From NCBI GenBank assembly GCA_038093515.1, contig JBBPSI010000191.1:1-46683 (forward strand): a stretch of DNA of 46,683 nucleotides, read 5' to 3'. Each line of letters starts with the position of its first letter. Position 1 is the first letter of the stretch. The notes beneath the pieces were generated by a model, which searched no databases, had not been told where the DNA came from, and saw nothing but the letters and a program-made list of their open reading frames with translations. This DNA comes from Butyriboletus loyo. Lineage: Eukaryota; Basidiomycota; Agaricomycetes; Boletales; Boletaceae. Shown here piece after piece: positions 30,515-40,424 of the stretch. Both the position numbers and the translations under genes were made by a program.

Positions 30515-32047
30515 GCTATGGATACTTTGTGATCTGCTAGTTGTGATGTATATTGTCTAGTGCTGTTAAGTGCATGTGTGTAAATGTACAATAGGACAAT
30601 ATTGTGGTGTTATATATCAGAATGACTGAAAGAAATTAGTCAATGAGCAAATTATGCAAAAAGAAAGCATAAATGATTGTAAAGCCTAACAGCCATGAGC
30701 CTCGCTCTTCCACCAATATTAGTGATTAGTTAACATGTGAACTAATCATTTACAAAACAAGCATAAAGTCTCACAAAGAGGTAAGTAATAAAGTGGGTGT
30801 ATAGCTTCAATTCCCAACTAATACAGGAGTGTACAGTGTACAAATGTGGTAAATAAATCATTTGTGCAGGTATCATGCCAGTTCTATTCACCTGAAACCA
30901 TTTGAAATGCTCTTATTTATTTGCAACTTGCCCACATTCACTTCTACTAATAATTCACCAAGTAGGGGTTCATGTGAGCATAGAGCAGAATGTCCTAGTG
31001 ATCATAAATTGAATAATAGATGATGGTTGAGAATAGTGATTAGTTCACATGTGAAGTAATCATCAAGCAGGATAAGGTAAGATAGTGCCATGTCCACTCC
31101 AACAAAACCACAACTATATCACATGAAGTATGACCCAGTGATTAGTTAACATGTTAACTGATCATTGTGAACAACAAGTAATTACAATGCCAAACAGTCA
31201 CCAAAGTGATCAGTTAACATGTTAACTGATCATCAACCACAACAAGTAGTCACAAAGCCAAATGACAACCAAAGTGAATAGTAGCAGGATGGCCTTGGTG
31301 TGATCAGTTGACATCCATGAAGCTGTGGACTACCATGGGATGATGACCCTAGTGATCAGTTAACATGTGAAGTAATCATTGACCTGATATTGACCATAAT
31401 AATCTCAGTGATCAATAATTCAAGTGGCAGGAACCAATCAAGAGTATCAGCACAAGCACATGGTATACAGAATGGCCCATGCACACTCTGAAGTGAGCAT
31501 TATTACATGGTATGCAGGATGGCCCAGTGATTAGTTAACACGTGAAGTAATCATCAACTGCAGGATGGGATAAACAGAGTGGCAAGTAACTGCAAAAGCA
31601 GTGAGGATGTGTGAAGCAGAGAATGAAAGATGTGTGTGGCAGGATGGCCCAGTGATCAGTTAACACATGAAGTAATCATTGACTGCAGAATGGGGTAAAT
31701 AGGGCAGCAAGCAACCACAAGAGAAGCAAGGAGAGACAAGGCAGAGTGTAAAAGATATGTGTGGAAGGATGGCCCAGTGATCAGTTAACATGTGAAGTAA
31801 TCATTGACTGCAGAATGGGATAAATAGGGCAGCAAGCAACTGAAAAAGAAGTATGGTTATGCAAGAGAGAGGGTGAAAGATGCATGTGGCAGGATGGCCT
31901 GGTGATCAGTTAATGTGTAAAGTGATCATCAACTGCAGGATGGGTTGAATAGAGTAGCAAGTGATTGCAAAAGGAGTGAGAACATGTTCAGCAGAGGGTG
32001 AAATGAGTGTTTTGCAGGATGGGTCATCCTGCCGAGGTAATATGGAT
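30515..32047. repeat. Intergenic palindrome array downstream of the divergent gene
   Basis: Nine further copies of the intronic palindrome: 30723-30748, 31037-31062, 31139-31164, 31207-31232 (perfect 26-bp palindrome), 31353-31378, 31528-31553, 31653-31678, 31778-31803 and 31903-31928. A degenerate half is at 31301-31315. Spacing is about 70-310 bp, settling to ~125 bp. Many have AGTAATCA in the right arm instead of ACTAATCA, so the branch-point form is lost outside introns. No gene is seen in this stretch. Confidence 0.9.
31515..32035 (+). repeat. ~125 bp tandem repeat containing one palindrome per unit
   Basis: Four units begin AGGATGGCCCAGTGATCAGT or a close variant at about 31517, 31642, 31766 and 31891. 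They continue through TGACTGCAGAATGGGATAAA, a GCAAGCAAC box and an AG-rich part. A partial fifth start (AGGATGGGTCATCC) is near 32018. Confidence 0.85.
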
Positions 32048-32049
32048 AG

Positions 32050-32488
32050 CCTCAAATACGCTAGCCACAAATAAGCAGGGTGGTGCTCCTACCCATTTAA
32101 GACTCTCTGGACACAATGGTAATATTTGCTAAGCCCAATAAAATCAGTTGGGCCCGCAGTGCAACATTCTTCTCCTCCTCCAATATCCAAAAGGGTATAC
32201 CGTGCCAGGGGACCTCTCCAGAACCATTCCAGCATTTTTCCTGGGGGCTATTGAACCCTCTGAATCCATTTGTGACACTTAGAAGTTCCTAAGAACTCGC
32301 CTTCATGGCTGTTCTTGACCTGTACAAAATACAGCCTTGTTTCATTTTTATCTCCACATCCTGACCACCAATCTTGATGGGTAGGGGCTCAAAATGTTCC
32401 TACAGATGTCCTCTATCACATAGGAGCATCATTCAGGCGTTTGGAAACATTCCATTTTGTAACTTAATTCCAGGATGACCGAATAAAC
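32050..32488 (+). repeat. 440 bp direct repeat, right copy
   Basis: Matches 18152-18592 with scattered, mostly transition, differences (for example GACTCTCTGG against GACCCTCCGG). It starts inside what is a tandem-repeat unit in the left copy and ends at the same GACCGAATAAA. Sequence on either side differs between the copies. Confidence 0.88.
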
Positions 32489-32680
32489 AAATGTTTATCA
32501 ATGAAGAAACAATGACAAAATCAAGAAAATGCGCAACAAGTGAGACTGGAAAGTTGCGCATTTTGTATGTTTTGAGCTCACAGAGTGATGGTATGAGGTG
32601 AGAACAAGAAACCGCACAACTTTCACAAAGGGCAAGTTGCATGATTTGCATGAAATAAATAAATAATATTAATATGTATG

Positions 32681-33033
32681 TAATTCAATTTTATGATAAT
32701 AGTATTGTTGCGCACAACTTGTTCAACAGACAAGTTGTGTGATTGATCTGATATACCATACAGTGCAACTTGTTCAATGCACATGTTGCGCGATACACTA
32801 TAGATAGCATCCCCAAACCCTCATTGTACCCTAACTTAATTACAAAAATGGAGGTATAATTCAATTTTATGATAATAGTATTGTTGTGCACAACTTGTTC
32901 AACATACAAGTTGTGTGATTGATCTGATATACCATACAGTGCAACTTGTTCAATGCACATGTTGCGTGATATGCTATAGATAGCATCCCTGAACCCTCAT
33001 TGTACCCTAACCTAATTACAAAAATGGAGGTAT
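32681..33033 (+). repeat. 176 bp tandem duplication with internal hairpins
   Basis: Two copies starting TAATTCAATTTTATGATA at 32681 and 32857. Each contains two imperfect inverted repeats: GCACAACTTGT...ACAAGTTGTG (first copy 32712-32739) and CAACTTGTTCAATGCACATG-TTGCG (about 32764-32790). Upstream 32489-32680 carries related GCGCAAC/GTTGCGC words. No gene is seen. Confidence 0.82.
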
Positions 33034-33040
33034 AATAGAA

Positions 33041-34231
33041 GGCCTCTGCTCACGTGCAGGCCACTGATGCGATCCATGTACTGGGACACCTCTTCATTGC
33101 TCCTCCACTGATAGTAGCCATTGGACCTGTGGCGTGACGTTAGTCAATGAGTGAGGTCTTCTTTGGAATGGTCACTGTTCCACATACCTGAAGTCGGTCA
33201 TATAGTCAACCCCGCCGAGTATGCAATCGTATTTCAAGATTCCAGAAAGCTCATCACTGGTTCCATATATCATTATCCTTTTGAAGTGCTTCCATTCCAT
33301 GTATGAAACATTGAAGTATTGAATGCGCCCTTCGCGGAGGCCAGACAACCAGTCCAGGATCCATAGCTATGGAGTGGTCGTTATTTGTGTATCTAATTTC
33401 AGAGTTCTATGCGGCCACCACGTACCCATTCTGATATCCTCACCTTCACCCACAGGCCCTCCATTTGGTGTGCCCCAACGTCCACAGTGCTGTTTCCGTG
33501 CCTTGGAAATATGTGTTGAGGTAATGCATTCTTTATTAGTTGGAAGGATGCCTTGGATATTGTGCGGTCGACGTGTGCCAGGTCTGCCTGTGCCTGCTGG
33601 AGGCTGTTGCAGGATCTGGATGGATCCAGGATGTAAAGAATTTGAAGGGCTGCTTGGACACTCTGTGGTTCCACTGGACAGTATGTAGGGTGCTCTGGCA
33701 GCCGGGAGCTGGTGCTGCCTCTGGATACGGTAGAAATCACAGATTGCCCACATCCATATCTCTTGTCCACTACCACATTGATATCCATATCGGTGTTAAC
33801 CCCCTGACTTCCCTGCCCCACCTGGACCACTGAACCATCCTCATTGTCTTCTTCTTCTTCTTCTTTTTCCTGATCGTCGTTTCCCATTTCCATGTTGCTA
33901 TTCAGTGGTCGGGATATACCTGGTTGAGCGTAGTGACATTGATATCCATGATGTATGCGAGGTAGTTGTCCTCAGAGAACCGGTCAATTTGGCGGACCTC
34001 CGGAATGTGGTCTAGAAGCTCCTCTCTCGTCACAGGGTGTGTCACGCATGATTCAAGCCCTTTGATCGTGCCATAACCAGGGCAGGACGACCTACATGTT
34101 TTGTGCCTCTTTGCAGCCTTTGCATGGTGTTTGCAGGACAATCCCTCCTTCAGCCAAAGTGGCGTTCCAGTCACAAGGTTGATGCATTCACCGGATGCAC
34201 CATTACCAGAAGCACATGTGTGTATACAAAC
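33041..34231 (-). pseudogene. Spliced unknown gene, 5'-truncated at a retroelement junction
   Basis: Four exons on the minus strand: 33920-34231, 33426-33869, 33188-33366 and 33041-33126. They are joined by introns of 50, 59 and 61 bp with GTATAT, GTACGT and GTATGT donors and consistent phase. Exon 1 is Cys/His-rich (LSCKHHAKAAKRHKTCRSSC; VTREELLDHIPEVRQIDRFS). Exon 2 starts with a Glu run and contains QAALQILYILDPSRSCNSLQ. Exons 3 and 4 are Tyr/Trp-rich (GRIQYFNVSYMEWKHFKRIM; SNGYYQWRSNEEVSQYMDRI). No stop was seen within the spliced frame. The 5' end runs directly into a fragment of Element 3 pol and the 3' end into the 176 bp repeats, so start and stop are missing. No family was recognised. 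Confidence 0.6.
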
Positions 34232-34254
34232 CTCGGTTTTCTTCGACTGCATTT

Positions 34255-34774
34255 TGTTGCGAGGCAACGCGCAGTCGAATGCTAGCACGTAGTACCCTTT
34301 CACACGAGGTCCCACTACAGTTGCAGGTCTACACAAAGACCTGGCAAGATGGAATCAAGGAGCTTCAACTTAATCCTCAACTGTTGCCAGCGAATAGACA
34401 AGTGGTTAAAACTAGGGAATCCTAGTCTAACCACGAGCCCTTTTATATTGTACAAGGATGCGCACAGACCATGCTGTGCGTGAGATGAATTACTATACAT
34501 GGATAGACTAAAGAAGAGAAGCGCAATGGTGATTAACCACACGAGGCGCGGGGATCAAAAAGAAGAGAAGTAAACGGAGATTAAATACATGTGTCGTGAC
34601 GTCATAGAGTCTAGGCCTGGTCTAGGCCATGACATCATATGCTTAGTCAGCAAGAGATCACATGTAAGTTCCCACGATCACGTGCGCTATGTCACGTGAC
34701 CTTTGAAAGTGAAAACGACTAAGTCCGAATTGAAAGTGTACGAAGTGTACGAATAAAATGTTATGATTATAACA
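34255..34774 (-). mobile_element. Solo LTR, family 1, TSD CATTT
   Basis: 520 bp from TGTTGCGAGG to TATAACA, flanked by CATTT (34250-34254 and 34775-34779). It is inserted in Element 3 pol between FLGMVVS and MQSKKTE. It is nearly the reverse complement of the 1000-1510 solo LTR, so these two are close relatives. Confidence 0.93.
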
Positions 34775-35101
34775 CATTTCAACGCCGTTTCAGGATACAA
34801 CCATTCCTAAAAAGTCCACTTTGTCCGAAGAGAATACACATTTCTCCGGTTTTACAAATAAATCGTTTTCTCGAAGGCGCTGGAGTACTTCTTTGACTTT
34901 TTCCTCGTGCTCGGCCCTCGTTTTTCCTTTTGTAAATATCATAATGTCGTCGATATAGATAATGACGCATGCATACATATCGTTGAAGATGTCGTTCATC
35001 ATGTTTTGAAACGTGGGAGGGGAATTGGTAAGCCCGAAGTACATGACCTTGGGTTCATAGGCTCCAATGGGTGTGACGAATGCCACTTTCCACTCATCAC
35101 C
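34775..35101 (-). pseudogene. pol: Element 3 Pol fragment: reverse transcriptase palm (YIDD)
   Basis: Encodes DEWKVAFVTPIGAYEP, then FGLTNSPPTFQNMMNDIF, then YIDDIMIF and EKCVFSSDKVDFLGMVVS. It corresponds to Element 1 Pol residues about 299-400. It continues the frame of 42231-43534 across the inserted Element 2 and is cut at the other end by the solo LTR. Confidence 0.92.
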
Positions 35102-35527
35102 TGTTACGCTGGGCGCTAACAATTGAACAGCGAGGAGGCACTCTGGAGTGGCCTCGAGACTCGTAAAGCGTTTCTGAGCTGGGTCTCAGACTATGTCTTA
35201 GTGCGCACACTAAGAGTCTGGAAGTGATACTAATTGCTAGCAGGAAGCTGCGTAGAACTAGATAAAGTACATGGTGGAAAGGCCGAGCCTTTATACTACT
35301 GGGGTCTGCGCACAGACCGTGTTCCTAATCGAGACGCGAGAAGGAAAGTACGAATACGGAAGGAACATTCCAGAAGACTCCGGAGTGTGAGGGAAAGTGC
35401 GTCCGTGCGCGGGAAGTGATGACTAAGCTAGAACGGTTGGTACCGTTCAAAGGGAACTAGCAGTAAGCTAGGCGAATGAAGTAGTCCAAGTGGTAGTGGA
35501 TGGAAAAAGTATACCACTACCGTAACA
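35102..35527 (-). repeat. Element 2 3' LTR (family 2)
   Basis: 426 bp. It contains the dyad GGTCTGCGCACAGACC before a TATA box (TTTATACTACTGGGG on the plus strand), to be read on the minus strand. Confidence 0.95.
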
Positions 35528-35540
35528 TTACCCCCTTCCC
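35528..35540 (-). promoter_or_regulatory. Polypurine tract of Element 2
   Basis: Minus strand GGGAAGGGGGTAA directly abuts the 3' LTR. Confidence 0.75.
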
Positions 35541-35578
35541 ATGGTGGAGACTCCGACTCCACAACTTGAAAACTCCCT

Positions 35579-36853
35579 TCATTGTGACGATCCCTCGTTG
35601 AAGTCGTAGTCGTAAGGATCATCGGCAGGGAGGTCTGCCCACGCGTCGTCCCGGAACGTGCAGTTGGCGACGATATGGCCAACGGCTCCACATAGGCCGC
35701 AGATGCGCTCTGGACAAAACTCCTGTATATGACCAGGGGCGATCCGATGGCAGAAGGGGCAGGCGTAGTTGGGACATTCCCTGCGGAAGTGACCGGCGGT
35801 CCCACACTCAAAGCAGAGTTGCGGGCGAACGAGGCGAGGTCGAGCAGAGCTCGTGCTGGGGTCAGGCGATCGGTCGTCGACGATGATAGGGGAATTACGA
35901 GTGCCCCGACCGGGGAGGTAGGGGGGCGGGGGTCCGTACGAAGAGTCGTTAGAGCTACCAGCTGTAGCGGCGGTGGTGGTGGTGACGTGGGGAATGAGCT
36001 GGATGGCAGGCGTGCCTCGTCGGGTAGACGGTTGGGGGGTGACGGAGCGGACGGCTCTGTTTGCGATTCTTCGTCCTGCGGCGGTAAGGGTGACGGATCC
36101 AGGGATTGCTCCGACCTGGAGTAGCGCCTGGCGAGGTTGGCGACGCACTGTACGAGGCGGTAGGGGGGAGTGTCGACGAGCGACCTGGGGCTCGTCGACG
36201 TCGGTCCGAAAGGACTCCAGGGACTCTCCTGTTGTCTCGCGAGACGAATCTGCTACCAACGTGGTTGCAGGAGAGCTTCGGACGGGTGGCGCTGGAACAG
36301 GTACAGGCGAAGGAGATCTTGCCGGGGGAGGACGAGGCACTGGATTGGGGCCGCGAGCCATGGGACGGAGGTAGCCGATGCGGTCGGCGGAATGGAGATA
36401 GAACTGCCGCTCTCTAGGAGCAAGCGCGATGAGGATAGGTCTAAGGACGGGAGCCAGAATACCTGGCAACAGCTGGTCAACCACGTAACCGAATCCTTCG
36501 GCGTGGAGGATGTCAAGGGTATAGCCCCTAGCCTCCATCAAGGACGACTCAAGGGCGGCGGCATAGACGGGGGGTTGGTTGTCTGGGCACAGACGTGTGT
36601 GGACGGTACGGGCGAGGGCGTACGAGCGGTATAAAGAGGCGAGGGTACGGAGGACGTAGTCTCCGGTGAAGTCCATGCGCTGTTCGAGCGCGTACGTGGC
36701 GACGGGGTTTTCGAGAACGGCGGCGTAGAGAACGCGGCGGGAAGAAACAGGAAGACGAGAAGAGCGGACTGGGGGTTGCGGCGGAAGGGGAAGGTTTTCA
36801 TTGTTGTCATTGGCAGCAGAGGAAGCGTTGTTTTCGACTGGGGAGATGGACAT
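35579..36853 (-). CDS. Element 2 ORF3: helical domain plus three zinc knuckles, downstream of pol
   Basis: ATG at 36853 lies 11 nt past the pol stop and opens a 424-codon frame. A longer frame from 37060 would overlap pol in another phase, so the ATG after pol is preferred. The N-terminal ~150 residues look helical (VLYAAVLENPVATYALEQRM; VLRPILIALAPRERQFYLHS). A long Pro/Ser/Arg-rich section follows. Near the C-terminus are three knuckles: CFECGTAGHFRREC, CPFCHRIAPGHIQEFC (CX2CX6HX4C) and CGLCGAVGHIVANC. The last residues are acidic. Element 1 has no such ORF. The layout resembles a second Gag-like RNA-binding protein placed in the env position; no membrane segment is seen, so it is not an envelope. 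Function is unknown. Confidence 0.8.
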   Translation of the reverse strand: MSISPVENNASSAANDNNENLPLPPQPPVRSSRLPVSSRRVLYAAVLENPVATYALEQRMDFTGDYVLRTLASLYRSYALARTVHTRLCPDNQPPVYAAALESSLMEARGYTLDILHAEGFGYVVDQLLPGILAPVLRPILIALAPRERQFYLHSADRIGYLRPMARGPNPVPRPPPARSPSPVPVPAPPVRSSPATTLVADSSRETTGESLESFRTDVDEPQVARRHSPLPPRTVRRQPRQALLQVGAIPGSVTLTAAGRRIANRAVRSVTPQPSTRRGTPAIQLIPHVTTTTAATAGSSNDSSYGPPPPYLPGRGTRNSPIIVDDRSPDPSTSSARPRLVRPQLCFECGTAGHFRRECPNYACPFCHRIAPGHIQEFCPERICGLCGAVGHIVANCTFRDDAWADLPADDPYDYDFNEGSSQ

Positions 36854-36863
36854 TTTCGAGTTT

Positions 36864-39800
36864 TTACTGCGAAGATGGGGAGGGAAAGTCCTTGGGGTGG
36901 CGCAGTTTATAAGCCTTGAGCAAGGCCTGCGCATGGACCAGGTTCCCGTTTGGTTCCCAGGTGTTCTCTGCTGCGGAATATCCTTTCCAGGACACAAGGA
37001 ACTGACGGCGTCCCTTCGAGCCGCGATGGGACAAGATCCGATCGATCTCGTATTCTTCATCTCCGTCTATTTCTTCCGGAGGGGGATTGGTAAAATTCGG
37101 GCCGTGTTCTGCCGTTTCACGATAAGGGGTCAGGAGGGACGCGTGGAAGACATCGTGGATCTTCCATGTCGGCGGTAGTCGGAGCCTGTACGCCACAGGG
37201 GAGATAACCTGTGCGATTTCGAACGGACCTTCCCGTCTAGGGGCGAGCTTCTTCGACGGGTACCTGAGTCGAAGGTTGCGCCCTTCCAACCAAACCTTAT
37301 CGCCAGTCTTCCACGGACGGAACTTGGACTGGATCCGTTCCTTCATCAGCCGCCGTGCCTTCTCGTGAGCTTCTAATGCCTCCGTTCGGGCTCCCGTGAG
37401 TTCCGAAAGTCTGGACTCGAGGGCGGGGAGGAATGTCTTTCCGATTGGAGGATAAGATCTCGGCTCATAGCCGACCATCAGAGAGAAAGGGGTCACGTTG
37501 GTTGATGAATGCGTCATCGAATTGTGAGAGAATTCGGCCATGGGGAGGAGTTCGGCCCAACGTTCCGGGTGTCCGTCACAGAAGATCCGTAGGTAAGTCT
37601 CCAACTCCTGGTTGACTCGTTCGGTTTCTCCGTCGGTCTGTGGGTGGTACGCGGAGGAGAGGGCGAGGTCATAGTCCAGGAGCCTTGCGAGTTCTCTGGC
37701 AAAGGCGGAGGCGAACTGAGGACCACGATCAGAGATGCAGCGAGAGTGTAGTCCAAAGCGAAGGAAAACCGTTTTGAAAAACAACTTGGCAACTCCTGCC
37801 GCATCGATGTCCTTGTTGCAAGGGGAATAAATTACCCCCTTCGTAAGCCCATGGTCTACCACGACCATGACTGAATCATAACCCAGAGAGGGAGGGAGAC
37901 CGGTGATGAGGTCGACCGAGACCTGTTCAAAGGGGCGAGAGGCCACGCTGGCCAGAGGGGTGAGAGGGGGCACGGTGGGATGAGTATTAACTTTATGCGC
38001 CTGACATACGGCGCAGCCCGAGACGAAACGGCGGACTAAATTAGCCATGCCTGGCCACCAATAATCACGTTGCACCAGGTTCTGGGTGCGGAATATGCCA
38101 CCGTGACCACCAGCGGGGCTCTCGTGCAAGGATCGGATGAGATCGACTCGTGCTGCCTCGGGGATATAGCGTTTCTTACGGAAATACAACTCCTTCCCGT
38201 CAAAGTCCCAATCGCCAGCATTCATTTTGGGGAAGAGAGGCGAGTCTTCGTAGAGGGCTTGCATGCACCGCTTAATCATGGGGTCGCTGGGGGTGGAGGC
38301 GGCAATCTTTTCGGCAAGGGCGACGTCAATCTTGCGAGCGAAGAGATTTTCGGGGAGGAGGGTCACTTCCTGGTTGTCGGCGGAAGTGTCAACGTCGTCG
38401 CGGCGGGACAAGGCATCGGCAGGGCCCATCTGAGTGCCCGGGATGTGATGGAAGTGCAGGTCGAAATCCTGCAGGAACATGAGCCAGCGTGCTTGCCGGC
38501 GAGACAACTTATTTGGTTGGCGGAAGTAGGTGAGATTCTTGTGGTCGGTGAGAATCTCCACCTGATGACCAGTACCTCGCAGGTAGTGGCGCCATTCTTC
38601 TAATGCGTGGATGACCGCGAGCAACTCGCGATCATAGATATCGTAATTGCGCTCAGCGGGCGAGAGCGTCTTTGACAAGTAGGCGCAAGGATGTAGGTCG
38701 CCATTGACATCCTTCTGCATGAGCACTGCTCCAGTAGCAGTGAGAGAGGCATCCGTCATCACGGCAAACGGCTTCGTGACATCGGGCATTGAGAGAACGG
38801 GTTGTCGCAAGAACGACTGTTTGATTGCTTGGAACGCCTGTTCGCAAGCCGGGGTCCAAGCCCATGGAGAGTTCTTCTTTGTCAGGTCGTGCAGCGGCTT
38901 CGCGATGTGAGAGAAGTCCTGTATGAACCTGCGATAAAAATTGCAAAACCCGATGAAGGACCTGACTGCCTTCACCGAGGTCGGGGGGTTCCATTCGCGA
39001 ATGGCTTTCAACTTGGTCGGGTCCATCTTGACCTGCCCTTCTCGGACCATCATCCCGAGGTATTCCACTTCTTCGGCATCGAACGAACACTTTTCCAGTT
39101 TGAGGAACAACTTGTGTTCGCGAAGTCGTTCCAGGACACGGATCGTTCGTGCCTCGTGTTCTGCAGAGGTGGCGGAGTGGATCAAGAGGTCGTCCATGTA
39201 GATGATCAACCACCCTTCTGCCATGAGGTCGCCGAAGATGTGGTCCATTAAAGCCTGGAACGTTGCTGGGGAGTTGCAGAGGCCGAAGAACATCACGGTG
39301 GGTTCGAACAGCCCTTGGGGAGTGATGAAGGCCGCTTTCCAGCGGTCGTTCGGCTTGATGAGGACGTTGTTGTATCCCCAGCGGATGTCCATCTTTGTGA
39401 AGATTTTGGACCCTTTGAGACGGTCGACGAGGTCGGAGATGAGGGGGAGAGGATAGGCGTTTTTGACCGTGTGCGAGTTCAGGTACCTGTAGTCCTGACA
39501 GGGGCGTAGCGAGCCATCCTTCTTTGATACGAAGAAGAAGGGGGCAGCCTGAGGAGACTTCGAGGGGGTGATCTTTCCCGACTTGAGGTGTTCCTCAACG
39601 AAAGCTTTACAGGCTTCCGACTCTTTCGGGTTCAAGGGGTAGACCTTAGCGACTTTCGGAACAAAGTCTTTGTCGAGGTCGATGGCATGATCGAAAGATC
39701 GGGACGGGGGAAGTTCCTCAGTGTTCTTCTTGTCAAAAACGTCCGCGAAGGCAGCGAACGGGGTAGGGAGAACTGCTTTCTCCTTGACGGCTTGGGCGGC

Positions 39801-40424
39801 GATTTCAGTCGCGATGGTTGCCTTTCGGATAGGGTAGGCGTCCCTTGCTGAAGCGTCTACTCGCTTCTTCCAGAGCTTGGCGATCTTGGAGTCTGGGTCC
39901 AAGTCAAGGTACCGTACCAGGTACCGTTGAGCGATTGCCCGAGGGGAGTCGTGTCGGGGCTTCTTGATTTGATCGGGGAGATCGATGTGGCCAGTGGCCC
40001 AATCTATTACCGGGTTGGCCTCTCGTAGCCACGGCAATCCCAAGATCATGTTCTCTTTTCCTATGTTGAGGACTAGGAAACTCCGTTCCTCCTCGGTTTC
40101 TCCAACTCTGATGGAGAGGGTGACCTTGTGTCGAATAACTCCTCCTTGATTGTTTGACCCGTCCACGTTCTGGGCACTGAGTGGTTTGGGTAGCCGTTCC
40201 ATCGGCAATTTCTTTCGCTTCACTAGATCGCGATCTATGAAGCATCCGCTTGCGCCGCTGTCCACCAGGGCGAATGTGTCGACGATTTGACCCCCTTCGT
40301 GCACGAATAAAGAGACGGGAACTCGAATTGATTGTGCATTGGGGTTTGATATAACTACAGGGGCGATTACAAGAGGAGGCGAAGACGTCGAAACTTCCCT
40401 CCTTTCTAAAAATCCTTTGGCCAT
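36864..40424 (-). CDS. pol: Element 2 Pol polyprotein with chromodomain
   Basis: 1186 aa, uninterrupted. Aspartic protease DSGA (residues 55-58). Reverse transcriptase with YMDD (409-412). RNase H with MTDAS (about 556) and later acidic residues. Integrase zinc site H767, H774, C804, C807; core D838, D899 and E935 (DD35E). GPF-type segment (EGPFEIAQVISPVAYRLRLP, about 1065-1084). C-terminal chromodomain (QFLVSWKGYSAAENTWEPNG, about 1125-1172). All catalytic residues are present, so the enzyme may be functional. It overlaps the end of gag by 19 nt in the -1 frame and has its own ATG. Translation could be by frameshift or termination-reinitiation; no canonical heptamer is at the overlap (GGATTTTTAG). 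Confidence 0.95.
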   Translation of the reverse strand: MAKGFLERREVSTSSPPLVIAPVVISNPNAQSIRVPVSLFVHEGGQIVDTFALVDSGASGCFIDRDLVKRKKLPMERLPKPLSAQNVDGSNNQGGVIRHKVTLSIRVGETEEERSFLVLNIGKENMILGLPWLREANPVIDWATGHIDLPDQIKKPRHDSPRAIAQRYLVRYLDLDPDSKIAKLWKKRVDASARDAYPIRKATIATEIAAQAVKEKAVLPTPFAAFADVFDKKNTEELPPSRSFDHAIDLDKDFVPKVAKVYPLNPKESEACKAFVEEHLKSGKITPSKSPQAAPFFFVSKKDGSLRPCQDYRYLNSHTVKNAYPLPLISDLVDRLKGSKIFTKMDIRWGYNNVLIKPNDRWKAAFITPQGLFEPTVMFFGLCNSPATFQALMDHIFGDLMAEGWLIIYMDDLLIHSATSAEHEARTIRVLERLREHKLFLKLEKCSFDAEEVEYLGMMVREGQVKMDPTKLKAIREWNPPTSVKAVRSFIGFCNFYRRFIQDFSHIAKPLHDLTKKNSPWAWTPACEQAFQAIKQSFLRQPVLSMPDVTKPFAVMTDASLTATGAVLMQKDVNGDLHPCAYLSKTLSPAERNYDIYDRELLAVIHALEEWRHYLRGTGHQVEILTDHKNLTYFRQPNKLSRRQARWLMFLQDFDLHFHHIPGTQMGPADALSRRDDVDTSADNQEVTLLPENLFARKIDVALAEKIAASTPSDPMIKRCMQALYEDSPLFPKMNAGDWDFDGKELYFRKKRYIPEAARVDLIRSLHESPAGGHGGIFRTQNLVQRDYWWPGMANLVRRFVSGCAVCQAHKVNTHPTVPPLTPLASVASRPFEQVSVDLITGLPPSLGYDSVMVVVDHGLTKGVIYSPCNKDIDAAGVAKLFFKTVFLRFGLHSRCISDRGPQFASAFARELARLLDYDLALSSAYHPQTDGETERVNQELETYLRIFCDGHPERWAELLPMAEFSHNSMTHSSTNVTPFSLMVGYEPRSYPPIGKTFLPALESRLSELTGARTEALEAHEKARRLMKERIQSKFRPWKTGDKVWLEGRNLRLRYPSKKLAPRREGPFEIAQVISPVAYRLRLPPTWKIHDVFHASLLTPYRETAEHGPNFTNPPPEEIDGDEEYEIDRILSHRGSKGRRQFLVSWKGYSAAENTWEPNGNLVHAQALLKAYKLRHPKDFPSPSSQ

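Noticed and set aside
31037..31928. Regularly spaced palindromic repeats resembling a CRISPR array
   Set aside because: Repeats are spaced by long, mutually similar units, there are no unique short spacers or cas genes, and the genome is eukaryotic.
24362..31928. Palindromes taken as bacterial parS sites
   Set aside because: The core TTCACATGTGAA looks superficially similar to parS, but the context is a spliced eukaryotic locus and no ParB-type helix-turn-helix was seen; only the ParB/Srx-like motif is kept as a hypothesis.
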